A stretch of 10,197 nt of DNA, from NCBI GenBank assembly GCA_039812685.1, contig JBDIBB010000135.1, forward strand, positions 1-10,197, in the 5' to 3' direction. Source of the DNA: JBDIBB01 sp039812685. GTDB taxonomy: Bacteria; Acidobacteriota; Vicinamibacteria; Vicinamibacterales; JAFNAJ01. A program made the position numbers and the translations under genes. Below, one piece after another: positions 1 through 6,848 of the stretch (the stretch's first letter is position 1; the number at the start of each line of letters is the position of its first letter). The notes beneath the pieces are model-generated. The model did no database searches and was not told where the DNA came from. It saw only the letters and a list, made by a program, of their open reading frames with translations.

Positions 1-1888
1 CGGCGCCGAGCGCGGCAAGCCGGCGGGCGGGCACCCGGGCGAGGGCCGGGCCCGACGGCGGCCCCTGGCCGGCCCAGCGGCATCTGTCGAGGGAGCGCAG
101 CCACGCGCGCGCCCTGACGAGGCAATCGCAGGCCTCGCGCTCGTCGAGCCCGCCATCGGCGCCGCGAGCGCCGGACACGCCGGCCTGCCAGGCGGCGGCG
201 GCCGACGCCCGATCCTCGAGGCGTGAGGCGACGGCTGCCAGCGGCGGCGAGTCCGGCTCGAACGTCCACGCGTGGACGCGTCTGGCCTGGCCGATGCGGT
301 CGACTCGTCCGATGCGCTGTTCCACGCGGGCCGGCGTCCACGGCAGATCGAAGAGCACGACGGCGCGGCAGCGTGCGTGCAGGTTGAGCCCCTCGGCCGC
401 GGCATCGGTGGCCAGCAGGAGCCGCGTGTGGCCGCGCGTGAACGCGGCGATGGCGGCCTGCCGCTCGGCGACCGGCTGCCCGCCGTGCAACACGCCGCAC
501 GCCGGGCCGCGGCCGAGCGACGCGTGCAGCCACGAGAGCGTGTCGCGGTACTCGGTGAAGACGATCAGCGGCTCGCCGGTGCGGGCGATGAGGCGGCGCA
601 GGGCGTCCAGCTTGCGCGACGAGGCGGCTGCGCGGCGCGCCGCTTCGCCGATCGCGCCCAGCCACGCCCGCTCCTGCCGAGGGTCGGCCGCGATTCGGAC
701 GCCCAGCCACGCCTCCTCTTCGCCCGCGTCGTCATTGCGGGCGGCCGTGGCCTCCGGCGAGAAGTCGAGCACGAGCTGGCGGGCTGGCGGCGGCGCCCCG
801 AGCAGGTCGCGCCGGCGGAACGCGGTGCGGGCCAGCGCCATCGGGCTCGACGCCGCACGCTTGCGCAGCACCGCGGCCAGCAGCGCCAGCGGCGCGTCGT
901 GCGTGCGCGAACCGCCGCGGGCGAGCGCGCCGAGGTAGCGTTCGAGCAGGGCGGCCGCATGGGCCTCGTCTGGTGATGGCGCCAGCCGCCGCCGGTGCGT
1001 GCGCCGTCGCGCGGCGGCGTCGCGACGAGGCTCGCGTGAGAGGATGACGGGCCGATCGTCGTCACCTGCGGTCCCCATCGTGAGCAGCGCGTCGAACCGT
1101 CGCGGATCGCCATCGTGCGGCGTGGCGGTGACGAGCAGCACGCGCACCGCGCGCGCCGCGATGGCGCGGAGGCCCGCCGCCCGATCGCTGGCGCCCGCGG
1201 CGTGATGCGCCTCGTCCACCACGAGCAGGTCCCACCAGGTGCCGGCGAGCCCGCCGAGCACGTCCACGCGCTTCACGTAGTCGAAGGAGGTGATCGCGAT
1301 GCCCGCGCCGCGCCACGGGGAAGGCAGGTCGGCGGCCGCCGATCCGGGGAGTGTGCCGTCCACGACGCGCGCCTCGATCCCGAAGCGGACGAGCAGTTCC
1401 TCCTGCCACTGTGTCTTGAGCGACGCGGGCACGGCGACGAGCACGCGGGCCCCGGGGTCGTCGGCCATCAGTTGCGCCGCCACGAGTCCGGCCTGCACCG
1501 TCTTGCCGGTGCCCACGGCGTCGGCCAGCAGCACCCGGCGCGCCCCGCCGCCGCGCAGGATCAGGCAGGCGGCCAACTGGTGGGCGTGCAGATCGAGCCG
1601 TGCGTCGCGGGCCACGGCGGGCACCGGCCACGGCAGCGCATCGGCCACGAGCCGTCGCAGGCGGCCGAAGACCAGCGCCGCGCCCGACGACCGTGGTACC
1701 GACGGTGCCAGCGGGCGCACCTCGTCGAAGGGCATCACCAGCGTGAAGCGCTGCCCCGCGGTTGCCACGTCGGCGCCGGCGAGGTCCACGGCCGCGCACG
1801 CCCGGGCGGGCGTGACGCGCTCCACGCTCCACGCGTGGGCCCTCGCCTCCACGAGCTGACCCGGCACCAGCGTTGGCAGAGACTGCAT
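1..1888 (-). CDS. SNF2-family DEAH helicase/ATPase, C-terminus off left edge
   Basis: This is a superfamily 2 (SNF2/RapA-like) ATP-dependent DNA or RNA translocase. It reads from ATG at 1888 without a stop to the window edge, giving 629 codons. Seen in order: Q-motif-like LHAHQLAA (about residues 100-107), Walker A LADAVGTGKT (121-130), DEAH in VVDEAHH (225-228), motif III TATP (254-257), an insert rich in Ala and Arg (about 285-435), then the second RecA lobe with FTEYRDT (444-450), LHGGQP (467-472), ATDAAAEGLNL (492-502) and the SNF2-type motif VI QRIGRVDRIGQ (524-534). The N-terminal ~90 residues look like the small beta domain found before the ATPase core in DrmD/RapA-like helicases (inference). 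A purine-rich GGGGA lies 12 nt before the ATG. All core motifs are intact. It could be a general SNF2 helicase or part of a defence locus to the left; no partner gene is visible here. Confidence 0.9.
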   Translation of the reverse strand, partial: MQSLPTLVPGQLVEARAHAWSVERVTPARACAAVDLAGADVATAGQRFTLVMPFDEVRPLAPSVPRSSGAALVFGRLRRLVADALPWPVPAVARDARLDLHAHQLAACLILRGGGARRVLLADAVGTGKTVQAGLVAAQLMADDPGARVLVAVPASLKTQWQEELLVRFGIEARVVDGTLPGSAAADLPSPWRGAGIAITSFDYVKRVDVLGGLAGTWWDLLVVDEAHHAAGASDRAAGLRAIAARAVRVLLVTATPHDGDPRRFDALLTMGTAGDDDRPVILSREPRRDAAARRRTHRRRLAPSPDEAHAAALLERYLGALARGGSRTHDAPLALLAAVLRKRAASSPMALARTAFRRRDLLGAPPPARQLVLDFSPEATAARNDDAGEEEAWLGVRIAADPRQERAWLGAIGEAARRAAASSRKLDALRRLIARTGEPLIVFTEYRDTLSWLHASLGRGPACGVLHGGQPVAERQAAIAAFTRGHTRLLLATDAAAEGLNLHARCRAVVLFDLPWTPARVEQRIGRVDRIGQARRVHAWTFEPDSPPLAAVASRLEDRASAAAAWQAGVSGARGADGGLDEREACDCLVRARAWLRSLDRCRWAGQGPPSGPALARVPARRLAALGA

Positions 1889-2047
1889 GGCCTCGCGTGC
1901 TCCCCGTGGCGGAAATTGCCCCGTGTCGAATCCGTTTCGCGCGGTTCGATGCGGTTTCCGCTCGACGTCCCTTCATGTGGCAAGCCCGGTGCCGTCGGGC
2001 GTGTGCGCGGAGGCCCCCCGGCGCGCGACGCCCTGGCGCGCTGTCTC

Positions 2048-2148
2048 GACTGTCGACCGGCGAAGGTGGCAGGTCCGTGGGTGACGCGTGGATGGCTGCC
2101 GCGTCGTGGAAGCCGGCCCGCTTCGGGCCGGCAGCCGCGTCGACAGTC
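2048..2148. repeat. Nested inverted repeat
   Basis: Outer arms GACTGTCGAC (2048-2057) and GTCGACAGTC (2139-2148) are perfect 10-base complements. Inside lie GGCTGCC (2094-2100) pairing with GGCAGCC (2130-2136), and a 9-bp stem GCCGGCCCG/CGGGCCGGC (2112-2120 and 2124-2132). The whole could fold as one long imperfect hairpin in either strand. The function is unknown; a terminator, a small interspersed palindrome or a structured RNA would all fit. Confidence 0.5.
2112..2132 (-). terminator. GC-rich hairpin, possible terminator after queF-smr
   Basis: A perfect 9-bp stem closes a 3-base loop, 53 bases past the stop codon of the Smr gene in its direction of transcription. The minus strand continues with TTCC rather than a true U-run, so this is a weak call as an intrinsic terminator. 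It is also the core of a wider inverted repeat. Confidence 0.35.
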
Positions 2149-2184
2149 TCGATGGCCCGATTCAGGCGTCTGGCGTTCCGGCCG

Positions 2185-2478
2185 TCAGGGCTCGTGGCGT
2201 GGACACAGCGACGCCAGCGTCGCGCCCAGGTGAGCGTGCGGATCGTCGCGGAAGGCGACGACGAGCGGGTGGCTGCGCAGCACGCGGTGTACCGTCGCGC
2301 GCTGCACCCCGCGTCCGCGTCCGTGCACCAGCCTGACCTCGCGCAGGCCCTTCGCGTGCGCGGCGCGCAGGTACTCGTCGACGACCGAGGCGACCTCGCG
2401 TGGCGCGAACGCGTGCAGGTCGAGTTCGTCCTCGATCGGGATGATGACCGGTTCCGGATCGTCGGCGGGGACCATCAC
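2185..2478 (-). CDS. Small Smr-domain protein
   Basis: A 97-residue protein made almost entirely of an Smr (small MutS-related) domain. The diagnostic features are ELDLHAF (residues 18-24, with the DLH motif) and VHGRGRGVQR (51-60, the HGxGxG loop), followed by the alpha-beta tail HPLVVAF. Stand-alone Smr proteins are known as nucleic-acid binding or nicking modules, in some cases acting on mRNA at stalled or collided ribosomes; the role of this one is not shown. Start: GTG at 2478 directly followed by ATG at 2475; either could be used and no good ribosome binding site separates them. It lies 36 bases after the queF stop codon, in the same reading frame, so the two are probably cotranscribed. 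The acidic-proline segment before the domain (DDPEPVIIPIEDE) is typical for short Smr proteins. Confidence 0.87.
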   Translation of the reverse strand: MMVPADDPEPVIIPIEDELDLHAFAPREVASVVDEYLRAAHAKGLREVRLVHGRGRGVQRATVHRVLRSHPLVVAFRDDPHAHLGATLASLCPRHEP

Positions 2479-2514
2479 CCGTTGCGGCGGGAGGCGTGGC
2501 GCCAGTTGGGGATC

Positions 2515-2871
2515 TCAACCCCTGACGTATTCCGCGCGCACCACGGTCTTCAGCCCGCCGCGCACGGAGAAGTCGCCGATCACGGTCATGCGGCGCGGTG
2601 CGCAGGCGGCGACCAGGTCGTCGAGGATCTGGTTGGTGACCGCTTCGTAGAAGATCCCCTTGTTGCGGAAGCCGAGGAAGTAGAACTTGAGCGATTTCAG
2701 CTCGATGCAGCGTTGGTCGGGGACGTAGATCACGCGGATCTCGCCGAAATCCGGCAATCCGGTGACGGGGCAGACCGAGGTGAACTCGGGAAACCGGGTG
2801 TCGATTTCGTAATCCCGTTCCGGGCTGGGGTTCGGGAATGTCTCCGGCTGTGCGGGGGCCATGGTCGCCAT
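2515..2871 (-). CDS. queF: NADPH-dependent preQ0 reductase QueF
   Basis: QueF reduces 7-cyano-7-deazaguanine (preQ0) to preQ1 in the cytoplasm, a step of queuosine tRNA-modification synthesis. With the chosen start the protein has 118 residues, matching the short unimodular (YkvM-type) class. The catalytic Cys is C34 in FTSVCPVTGLPDFG, with Asp D41 in the same motif. The QueF signature is IELKSLKFYFLGFRN (56-70), followed by IFYEAVTNQILDDL with E76. In the Bacillus enzyme the residue before that Glu is His; here it is Tyr75. Start: ATG at 2871 (or ATG at 2862) gives the usual QueF N-terminus. An in-frame ATG at 2946 would add 25 residues unlike QueF and would overlap the divergent promoter, so I rejected it. 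No clear ribosome binding site precedes either start. Other queuosine genes are not in the window. Confidence 0.95.
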   Translation of the reverse strand: MATMAPAQPETFPNPSPERDYEIDTRFPEFTSVCPVTGLPDFGEIRVIYVPDQRCIELKSLKFYFLGFRNKGIFYEAVTNQILDDLVAACAPRRMTVIGDFSVRGGLKTVVRAEYVRG

Positions 2872-2917
2872 ACTAACATTCGGCCCGAAATCACAGGCCA
2901 AAACGTGTCGTCCGACG

Positions 2918-2946
2918 TTGACAGCGCCCGGACCGCGCGCTAACAT
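2918..2946 (+). promoter_or_regulatory. Sigma-70-type promoter of the HU-like gene
   Basis: A perfect -35 TTGACA (2918-2923) is followed by exactly 17 bases and TAACAT (2941-2946, 4 of 6 matches to TATAAT). Transcription would begin near 2953 and leave about 90 bases of leader before the ATG at 3042. This stands out because the surrounding sequence is GC-rich. Confidence 0.6.
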
Positions 2947-3030
2947 GCGACGTCTTTTGACGAGTTGCGCGACGGCTCGCGACGCGCGTACGGGCCGGAC
3001 GCACGCATTTGTTCACGCGCGCACAGAGTC

Positions 3031-3036
3031 AGGGGG
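3031..3036 (+). promoter_or_regulatory. Ribosome binding site of the HU-like gene
   Basis: AGGGGG sits 5 bases before the ATG at 3042. It decides the start against an in-frame TTG at 3009, which has no such site and would add 11 residues not typical of the family. Confidence 0.7.
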
Positions 3037-3041
3037 ACGCG

Positions 3042-3341
3042 ATGGCTGAAGCCCGCAAGCTGGGCAAGGTTGGTCTCTTCCGCCACTTCGCCGAGAAGTT
3101 CGAGTGGAAGCTCGCCACGGCGCGCGAAGTGTTCGAGGAGCTGAACACGCTGGCCGAGAAGGAACTCAAGCGCAACGGCGAGTTCACGATGCCCGGCATC
3201 GTGAAGCTCGTCGTCCAGAAGCGCAAGGCCCGGATGGGGCGCAACCCGGCCACCGGGGAGCCCATCAAGATTCCGGCCAAGACCGTCGTGAAGGCGCGCG
3301 TCGTCAAGCAGATGAAGGACGCCGTCCTGCCGCGCCGGTAG
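3042..3341 (+). CDS. HU/IHF-family DNA-binding protein
   Basis: A 99-residue, strongly basic protein of the bacterial histone-like family, which binds and bends DNA as a dimer in the nucleoid. The N-terminal helices (residues 8-45) include the AREVFEELNTLAEKEL segment. The beta-arm carries RNPATGEPIKIPAK (67-80), in which RNPATG is the family signature and P69 is the Pro that intercalates between base pairs in HU and IHF. The C-terminal helix is VKQMKDAVL. The N-terminus is a few residues longer and less conserved than canonical 90-residue HU, as in the divergent HU-like proteins of Acidobacteriota and Planctomycetes (inference). It is the only plus-strand gene here, divergent from queF, and has its own strong promoter and ribosome binding site, which suggests abundant expression. 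Confidence 0.92.
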   Translation: MAEARKLGKVGLFRHFAEKFEWKLATAREVFEELNTLAEKELKRNGEFTMPGIVKLVVQKRKARMGRNPATGEPIKIPAKTVVKARVVKQMKDAVLPRR

Positions 3342-3382
3342 GTTCGCCCGCTCACGCGATCCACGAACGGGGCCACGACCCG

Positions 3383-3400
3383 GCACGCGCATGCGCGTGC
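3383..3400. terminator. 18-bp perfect palindrome in convergent gap
   Basis: GCACGCGCATGCGCGTGC is self-complementary and lies between the stop codon of the HU-like gene (3341) and that of the histidine kinase (3427), which converge. It could act as a bidirectional hairpin terminator, although no U-tract follows on either strand. A protein-binding palindrome is the alternative. Confidence 0.35.
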
Positions 3401-3426
3401 GCCGGACGTCGGCCCCCATTTCGTGT

Positions 3427-5163
3427 TCAGGCGCTTCGGCCGCGATCCTCGGCCGTCGTTCCGGCGCCTGGCAGCCTCACCTCGAACAGCGCCCCGCCAT
3501 CGCGCGCGCCCGTGACGGCGATCGTCCCGCCGAGCTGTTCGACGATCCGTTTGCAGATGGCCAGACCCAGGCCGAGGCCGCGCCGCTTCGTGGTGGCGAA
3601 CTCGTCGAAGAGGTGCGGCAGCTGCTCCTGCGGGATGCCGGGACCGGTGTCGTGTACGGTCACCACCGTCACCGTCCCTTCCTCGCCGGCCCAGGCGCGC
3701 ACCACGCCGTTGGCGCCGGCGGCCTCGATCCCGTTCTGCACCAGGTTGCGCCACACCCGGCCGAGCGCAAACGAGTCGCCCATCACCATGGCGCTGGCCG
3801 CGCCCTCGTAGGTGAGGCGCACGCGGGCCGCGTCGGCGCCCGCGCGCATGACGTCCAGCGTGTCGCGCACCTGTCGTGCCACGTCGACCGGGAACCGCTC
3901 CAGCGGCGCGGGGCGGCTGAGCTGCCGGAGGTCGTCGAGCACGCGCCGCATGGCGCCGCCCTCGCGCTCCATCGTCCGGCGGAACACCTCGCGGTAGTCG
4001 AGGTCGTCCGGCTGGCGCAGCAGCAGGCGCGAGCTGTTCACCAGGTTCTGCACCGGGTGCGCCAGGTCGTGCACCAGCCCCGCGGCCAGCCGTCCGAACA
4101 TCGCCTGACGTTCCTGCCGGCGCGTTTCGGCCTGCAGTTCGCCCAGTCGCGCCGCCATGCGGTTGAAGGACCGTGCGAGCCGGCGGAACTCGTCGTCGCG
4201 TGACAGCACGACGCGCGTGTCGAGCGCGCCGCCGGCCACCGCGCCCGTCGCCTGCACGAGCTGGCCGATCGGGTTCAGCAGCGATCGGCCCAGCCACCCG
4301 CCGACGGCCAGCATCGTCAGCATCGCGATCGTGATGGCGGCCAGCAGCAGGCGCTGGAGCGCGCTCGCGCGCGCGAAGGCCTCCCGCGCCGGCTGCTCGA
4401 GCAGCAGGTGCCAGCCCGTGCTGGGGACGCGCGCCGCCGCCGTCAGCAGGACCGTGCCCGCATCGTTCTCGTATTCCTGGACGGTTCCCGGCGCCATGTC
4501 GCCTTCGATGACCGGGTGACGGCGCAGCACCTCGCCGCGGGCGATTCGCGCCTTCTCCGCGGGGTTGCCGTGCGCCAGCAGGCGCCCGTCCGCATCGATC
4601 AGCAACGCGTAGCCCGACGTGCCGGCGTGCAGGCTGTCGACCACGTGCCACATCGCCTCGAGACTGATCGACGCCACCAGGCGCAGCGGCGCGGCGCCGT
4701 CTGACCGCACGCCGGCGACCATGTGCACGACCGGCAGCGCGTCGTCGTCGATCGTCACGGGGGAGAAGACGACACCGCGCAGCGGCGGACTCAGGCCTGG
4801 CGGCGGCTCCAGCCCGTCGATCGAGAGATGGGTTGAGACCAGCGGATCGCCGGCCGCGGAGAACAGCGTGATCGACCTGAACTCGGAGAACGCCAGGAGG
4901 TAGTTGCGCAGCACGCGTTCCTGCTGCCATGGCGTGAGGCCGGTGCCCTGCAGTTCCGCCGCCAGCGCGACCATCATCGCCGACGTGCTCGACAGCCACT
5001 GGTCCATCTGCGACGCCGCGCGTGTGGTGACGTCGGCCATGCCGTGCCCGACCGCCTCGCGCATGCCGGTGCGCAGGGCCTGTACGGCGAGCGCGCCGAA
5101 TACGAGCAGCGGCACCAGGGCGGCGGCGGCGCCCGTCACGGCGAAGCGGCGCGAGAGGCGCAC
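3427..5163 (-). CDS. dCache-HAMP sensor histidine kinase
   Basis: A 578-residue membrane sensor kinase. TM1 spans about residues 8-30. An extracytoplasmic dCache-like sensor follows (about 31-265), with GTSGYALLIDADGRLLAHGNP (181-201) typical of the membrane-proximal Cache subdomain. TM2 spans about 270-291 and HAMP about 288-342. The HisKA domain has the phosphoacceptor H365 in LVHDLAHPVQNL, and the HATPase has the N box WRNLVQN (471-477), G1 DTGPGI (505-510), the F box LFDEF (518-522) and G2 GLGLGLAI (529-536). All catalytic boxes are intact, and there is no receiver domain. Start: GTG at 5163, one base after the stop codon of the lipoprotein gene, with AGGGAG 7 bases upstream. A longer open frame to 5412 only overlaps the lipoprotein gene and precedes TM1 with low-complexity residues. 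Close coupling to a peptide-binding lipoprotein suggests the pair senses together. The likely partner is the NtrC-type regulator at 8546-9943 (inference). Confidence 0.94.
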   Translation of the reverse strand: MRLSRRFAVTGAAAALVPLLVFGALAVQALRTGMREAVGHGMADVTTRAASQMDQWLSSTSAMMVALAAELQGTGLTPWQQERVLRNYLLAFSEFRSITLFSAAGDPLVSTHLSIDGLEPPPGLSPPLRGVVFSPVTIDDDALPVVHMVAGVRSDGAAPLRLVASISLEAMWHVVDSLHAGTSGYALLIDADGRLLAHGNPAEKARIARGEVLRRHPVIEGDMAPGTVQEYENDAGTVLLTAAARVPSTGWHLLLEQPAREAFARASALQRLLLAAITIAMLTMLAVGGWLGRSLLNPIGQLVQATGAVAGGALDTRVVLSRDDEFRRLARSFNRMAARLGELQAETRRQERQAMFGRLAAGLVHDLAHPVQNLVNSSRLLLRQPDDLDYREVFRRTMEREGGAMRRVLDDLRQLSRPAPLERFPVDVARQVRDTLDVMRAGADAARVRLTYEGAASAMVMGDSFALGRVWRNLVQNGIEAAGANGVVRAWAGEEGTVTVVTVHDTGPGIPQEQLPHLFDEFATTKRRGLGLGLAICKRIVEQLGGTIAVTGARDGGALFEVRLPGAGTTAEDRGRSA

Positions 5164-5164
5164 C

Positions 5165-6694
5165 TCAGGGCTCCCTGACGACAGCCAGCCACCGGTCGAG
5201 GCTCGCCAGGATGTCGTGTTCCTCGCCGGTGGGCAGGGCGAATCGGGTCGTGACGGCGCGGGCCGTGAGCGGCCAGCACAGGAAGATGGCGGGTGGATCG
5301 TCCTGGAGCGTTGCGCGCACGACGCGCAACCTGGCGCGCAGCGCCTCGTCGGTGTCGGCGTGCCGCAGGGCGTCGAGGGCGCCGTCGGCGGCGCGATAAC
5401 CGGAGGCGACAAACGGCCGGCTCGCCTGGGAGTGCCACAGCCAGTAGGTCCAGTTCAGCCCGAAGCCGTTCATCTCGAGCAGATACGTCTCGAAATCGCC
5501 GCGCGCCAGGCGGCGCGACAGTTCGGCCAGGGGCACGGGCTCGAGGCGCAGGTCGACGCCCGCCTCCAGCATGGCGTGCTGGACGTGGAGCGCGAGGCGC
5601 TCGAACAGCGGGCTGCCGGCGGGCACGAGGCACCGCAGGGTGAGCCGTGGCGCGAAGGCCGCCGGCGGCGTGCCAGCCCGGCGTGCGGCGGCGGCCGCCG
5701 TCGCGGCCGCCATGTCCTCGGCCGACAGCGGCAGATCGTCGTGTGCCCAGTGGATGGGCCACACCGGATCGACGGCGGGCACGGCCCGTCCGCCGAACAC
5801 GTGCTCGATCACCGCCCGGCGATCCACGCTGGCTGCCAGCCGGCGTCGCACCTCCGCCGACCGCAGCGCGGGGTGCGCCACGTTGAATCCGACCGCGTAG
5901 ACGTAGGAGCGCAGGAAGGAACGTACCTGGGCGTCGCCCGAGGAGGCGACGAACGCCGTGACCTCGGGAGACACCTCGTAGAGGAAGTCGATCTCGCGTC
6001 GCATCAGCGCCGCCCAGGCGGTCCGCGCGCTCGAGTACGACCGCAGCACGACCCGATCGACGCCGGGACGGCCCCGATGGGACTGATCGAAGGCCGCCAG
6101 TTCGAGGCTCGTTGCGCCGGGGCTGCCGATGGGCATGAAGGGGCCGGCTCCCGACGCGCCATCGCGTCCCCCGGTGATCTCGAAGGCGGCCAGCGCCTCG
6201 GGCAGCAGCGCCGCGGGCGCCCGCAGGGCAATGCTCACGGTGCGGGCGTCGAGCGCCGTGACGGCGGCGATGTCGCGCAGTCCCGGCGGCTGGAAGAGCG
6301 GATCGGTGTTGGCGGGCGCCAGCGCGGCGACAACCGCGTCGGCGTCGAGCGGGCTGCCGTCGTGGAACCGCAGGCCCGGCCGCAGCACGATGGTCCAGCC
6401 GTGCCCGTCGGCGGTGGGCACGGCCCGCTCGGCCAGCGCCGGCAGCGCGCGGCACCGGCGATCGAGCCGCAGCAGGGCAGCGCGGCCCAGCAGCGCGGCC
6501 ACGCGCGAGAGCGAGCGATCGGGCTGCCGGTCGGTGGCCGGCTGCGCGACGCCCGTCACGAGGACGGTATCGGCAACCGGCGTCGAGGCCGGCGCCGGCC
6601 CACAGGCCGTCAGGGCGGCGGCCCAGGCCAGCCACACGCCGGGCGCGAGGGTGCGGGTCGGGCGCCGCCGAATCGGAACGGAAGCCTCGTCCAC
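5165..6694 (-). CDS. Peptide-binding lipoprotein, SBP family 5 (OppA/DppA-like)
   Basis: A 509-residue extracytoplasmic solute-binding protein. The N-terminus has a basic stretch (RRRPTR, residues 9-14), a hydrophobic core and the lipobox LTAC (28-31), so C31 would be lipidated. The family 5 fold is shown by GWTIVLRPGLRFHDGSPLDADAVVAAL (99-125) and YVYAVGFNVAHPALRSAEVRRRLAASVDRRAVIEHVFGG (264-302). Members bind oligopeptides, nickel or other small ligands and usually feed an ABC importer. No oppBCDF-type permease or ATPase is encoded here; instead the gene is followed after one base by a sensor kinase, so a sensory role is likely (inference). Start: GTG at 6694, needed to supply the signal peptide; only a weak GAG lies upstream. 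It is 46 bases downstream of the small peptide gene. The protein is slightly shorter than many OppA proteins, with no sign of truncation. Confidence 0.9.
   Translation of the reverse strand: MDEASVPIRRRPTRTLAPGVWLAWAAALTACGPAPASTPVADTVLVTGVAQPATDRQPDRSLSRVAALLGRAALLRLDRRCRALPALAERAVPTADGHGWTIVLRPGLRFHDGSPLDADAVVAALAPANTDPLFQPPGLRDIAAVTALDARTVSIALRAPAALLPEALAAFEITGGRDGASGAGPFMPIGSPGATSLELAAFDQSHRGRPGVDRVVLRSYSSARTAWAALMRREIDFLYEVSPEVTAFVASSGDAQVRSFLRSYVYAVGFNVAHPALRSAEVRRRLAASVDRRAVIEHVFGGRAVPAVDPVWPIHWAHDDLPLSAEDMAAATAAAAARRAGTPPAAFAPRLTLRCLVPAGSPLFERLALHVQHAMLEAGVDLRLEPVPLAELSRRLARGDFETYLLEMNGFGLNWTYWLWHSQASRPFVASGYRAADGALDALRHADTDEALRARLRVVRATLQDDPPAIFLCWPLTARAVTTRFALPTGEEHDILASLDRWLAVVREP
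5171..5176 (-). promoter_or_regulatory. Ribosome binding site of the histidine kinase
   Basis: AGGGAG inside the last codons of the lipoprotein gene lies 7 bases before the GTG at 5163. This supports the short start and translational coupling of kinase to lipoprotein. Confidence 0.6.
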
Positions 6695-6740
6695 CGGCGC
6701 AACTCTACACCGCCGGCGGCCCGCGCGCGCGCTTCGTGCG

Positions 6741-6848
6741 CTACTTCTGCGTCTTGCGCGGCACCTCGCCCGGATTGTCGATGAACCAGGGACAGATGGG
6801 TGGGCGTGGGGCCTTGCCAGTGCTCAGGACGGTGACGATGGGCTTCAT
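6741..6848 (-). CDS. 35-residue candidate RiPP precursor peptide
   Basis: A 35-residue open frame whose ATG (6848-6846) overlaps the TGA of the radical SAM gene by the ATGA arrangement, preceded by a good AGGAG five bases upstream. Such overlap and a strong ribosome binding site argue that it is translated, despite its size. The N-terminal part (MKPIVTVLSTGKAPRPP) would be the leader. The second half contains ICPWFIDN (residues 18-25) with the only Cys (C19) and the only Trp (W21), then a Pro- and Lys-rich tail ending KTQK. It has no signal peptide or membrane segment. A short peptide next to a SPASM maturase is the classic layout of a ribosomally made, post-translationally modified peptide. 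I do not recognise the sequence as a named precursor family. The alternative is a small accessory protein or chance coupling. Confidence 0.7.
   Translation of the reverse strand: MKPIVTVLSTGKAPRPPICPWFIDNPGEVPRKTQK

Larger units (their letters stand above)
1889..2184. other. Gene-free stretch between smr-like gene and helicase
   Basis: I see no credible coding frame in these 296 bases. They contain a strong GC hairpin (2112-2132) nested inside a wider inverted repeat (2048-2057 against 2139-2148), both listed separately. The region must hold the end of the queF-smr transcript and possibly the promoter of the helicase, for which I could not pick a convincing -35/-10 pair. Confidence 0.6.

Noticed and set aside
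1873..2943. Long plus-strand open frame antisense to smr and queF
   Set aside because: It covers two recognisable minus-strand genes and a gap, has Arg/Ala-rich low-complexity translation without any motif, and is a normal by-product of high GC.
2872..2946. Longer QueF starting at the ATG at 2946
   Set aside because: The extra 25 residues do not resemble QueF and the ATG coincides with the -10 box of the divergent HU-like gene.
5164..5412. N-terminal extension of the histidine kinase to an upstream ATG
   Set aside because: It would lie entirely inside the lipoprotein gene and adds low-complexity residues; the GTG at 5163 has a spaced AGGGAG and starts directly before TM1.
4904..6784. 626-codon plus-strand open frame opposite the lipoprotein and kinase genes
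   Set aside because: The minus strand has clear SBP family 5 and Cache-domain coding there; the plus-strand translation shows no domain and no ribosome binding site.
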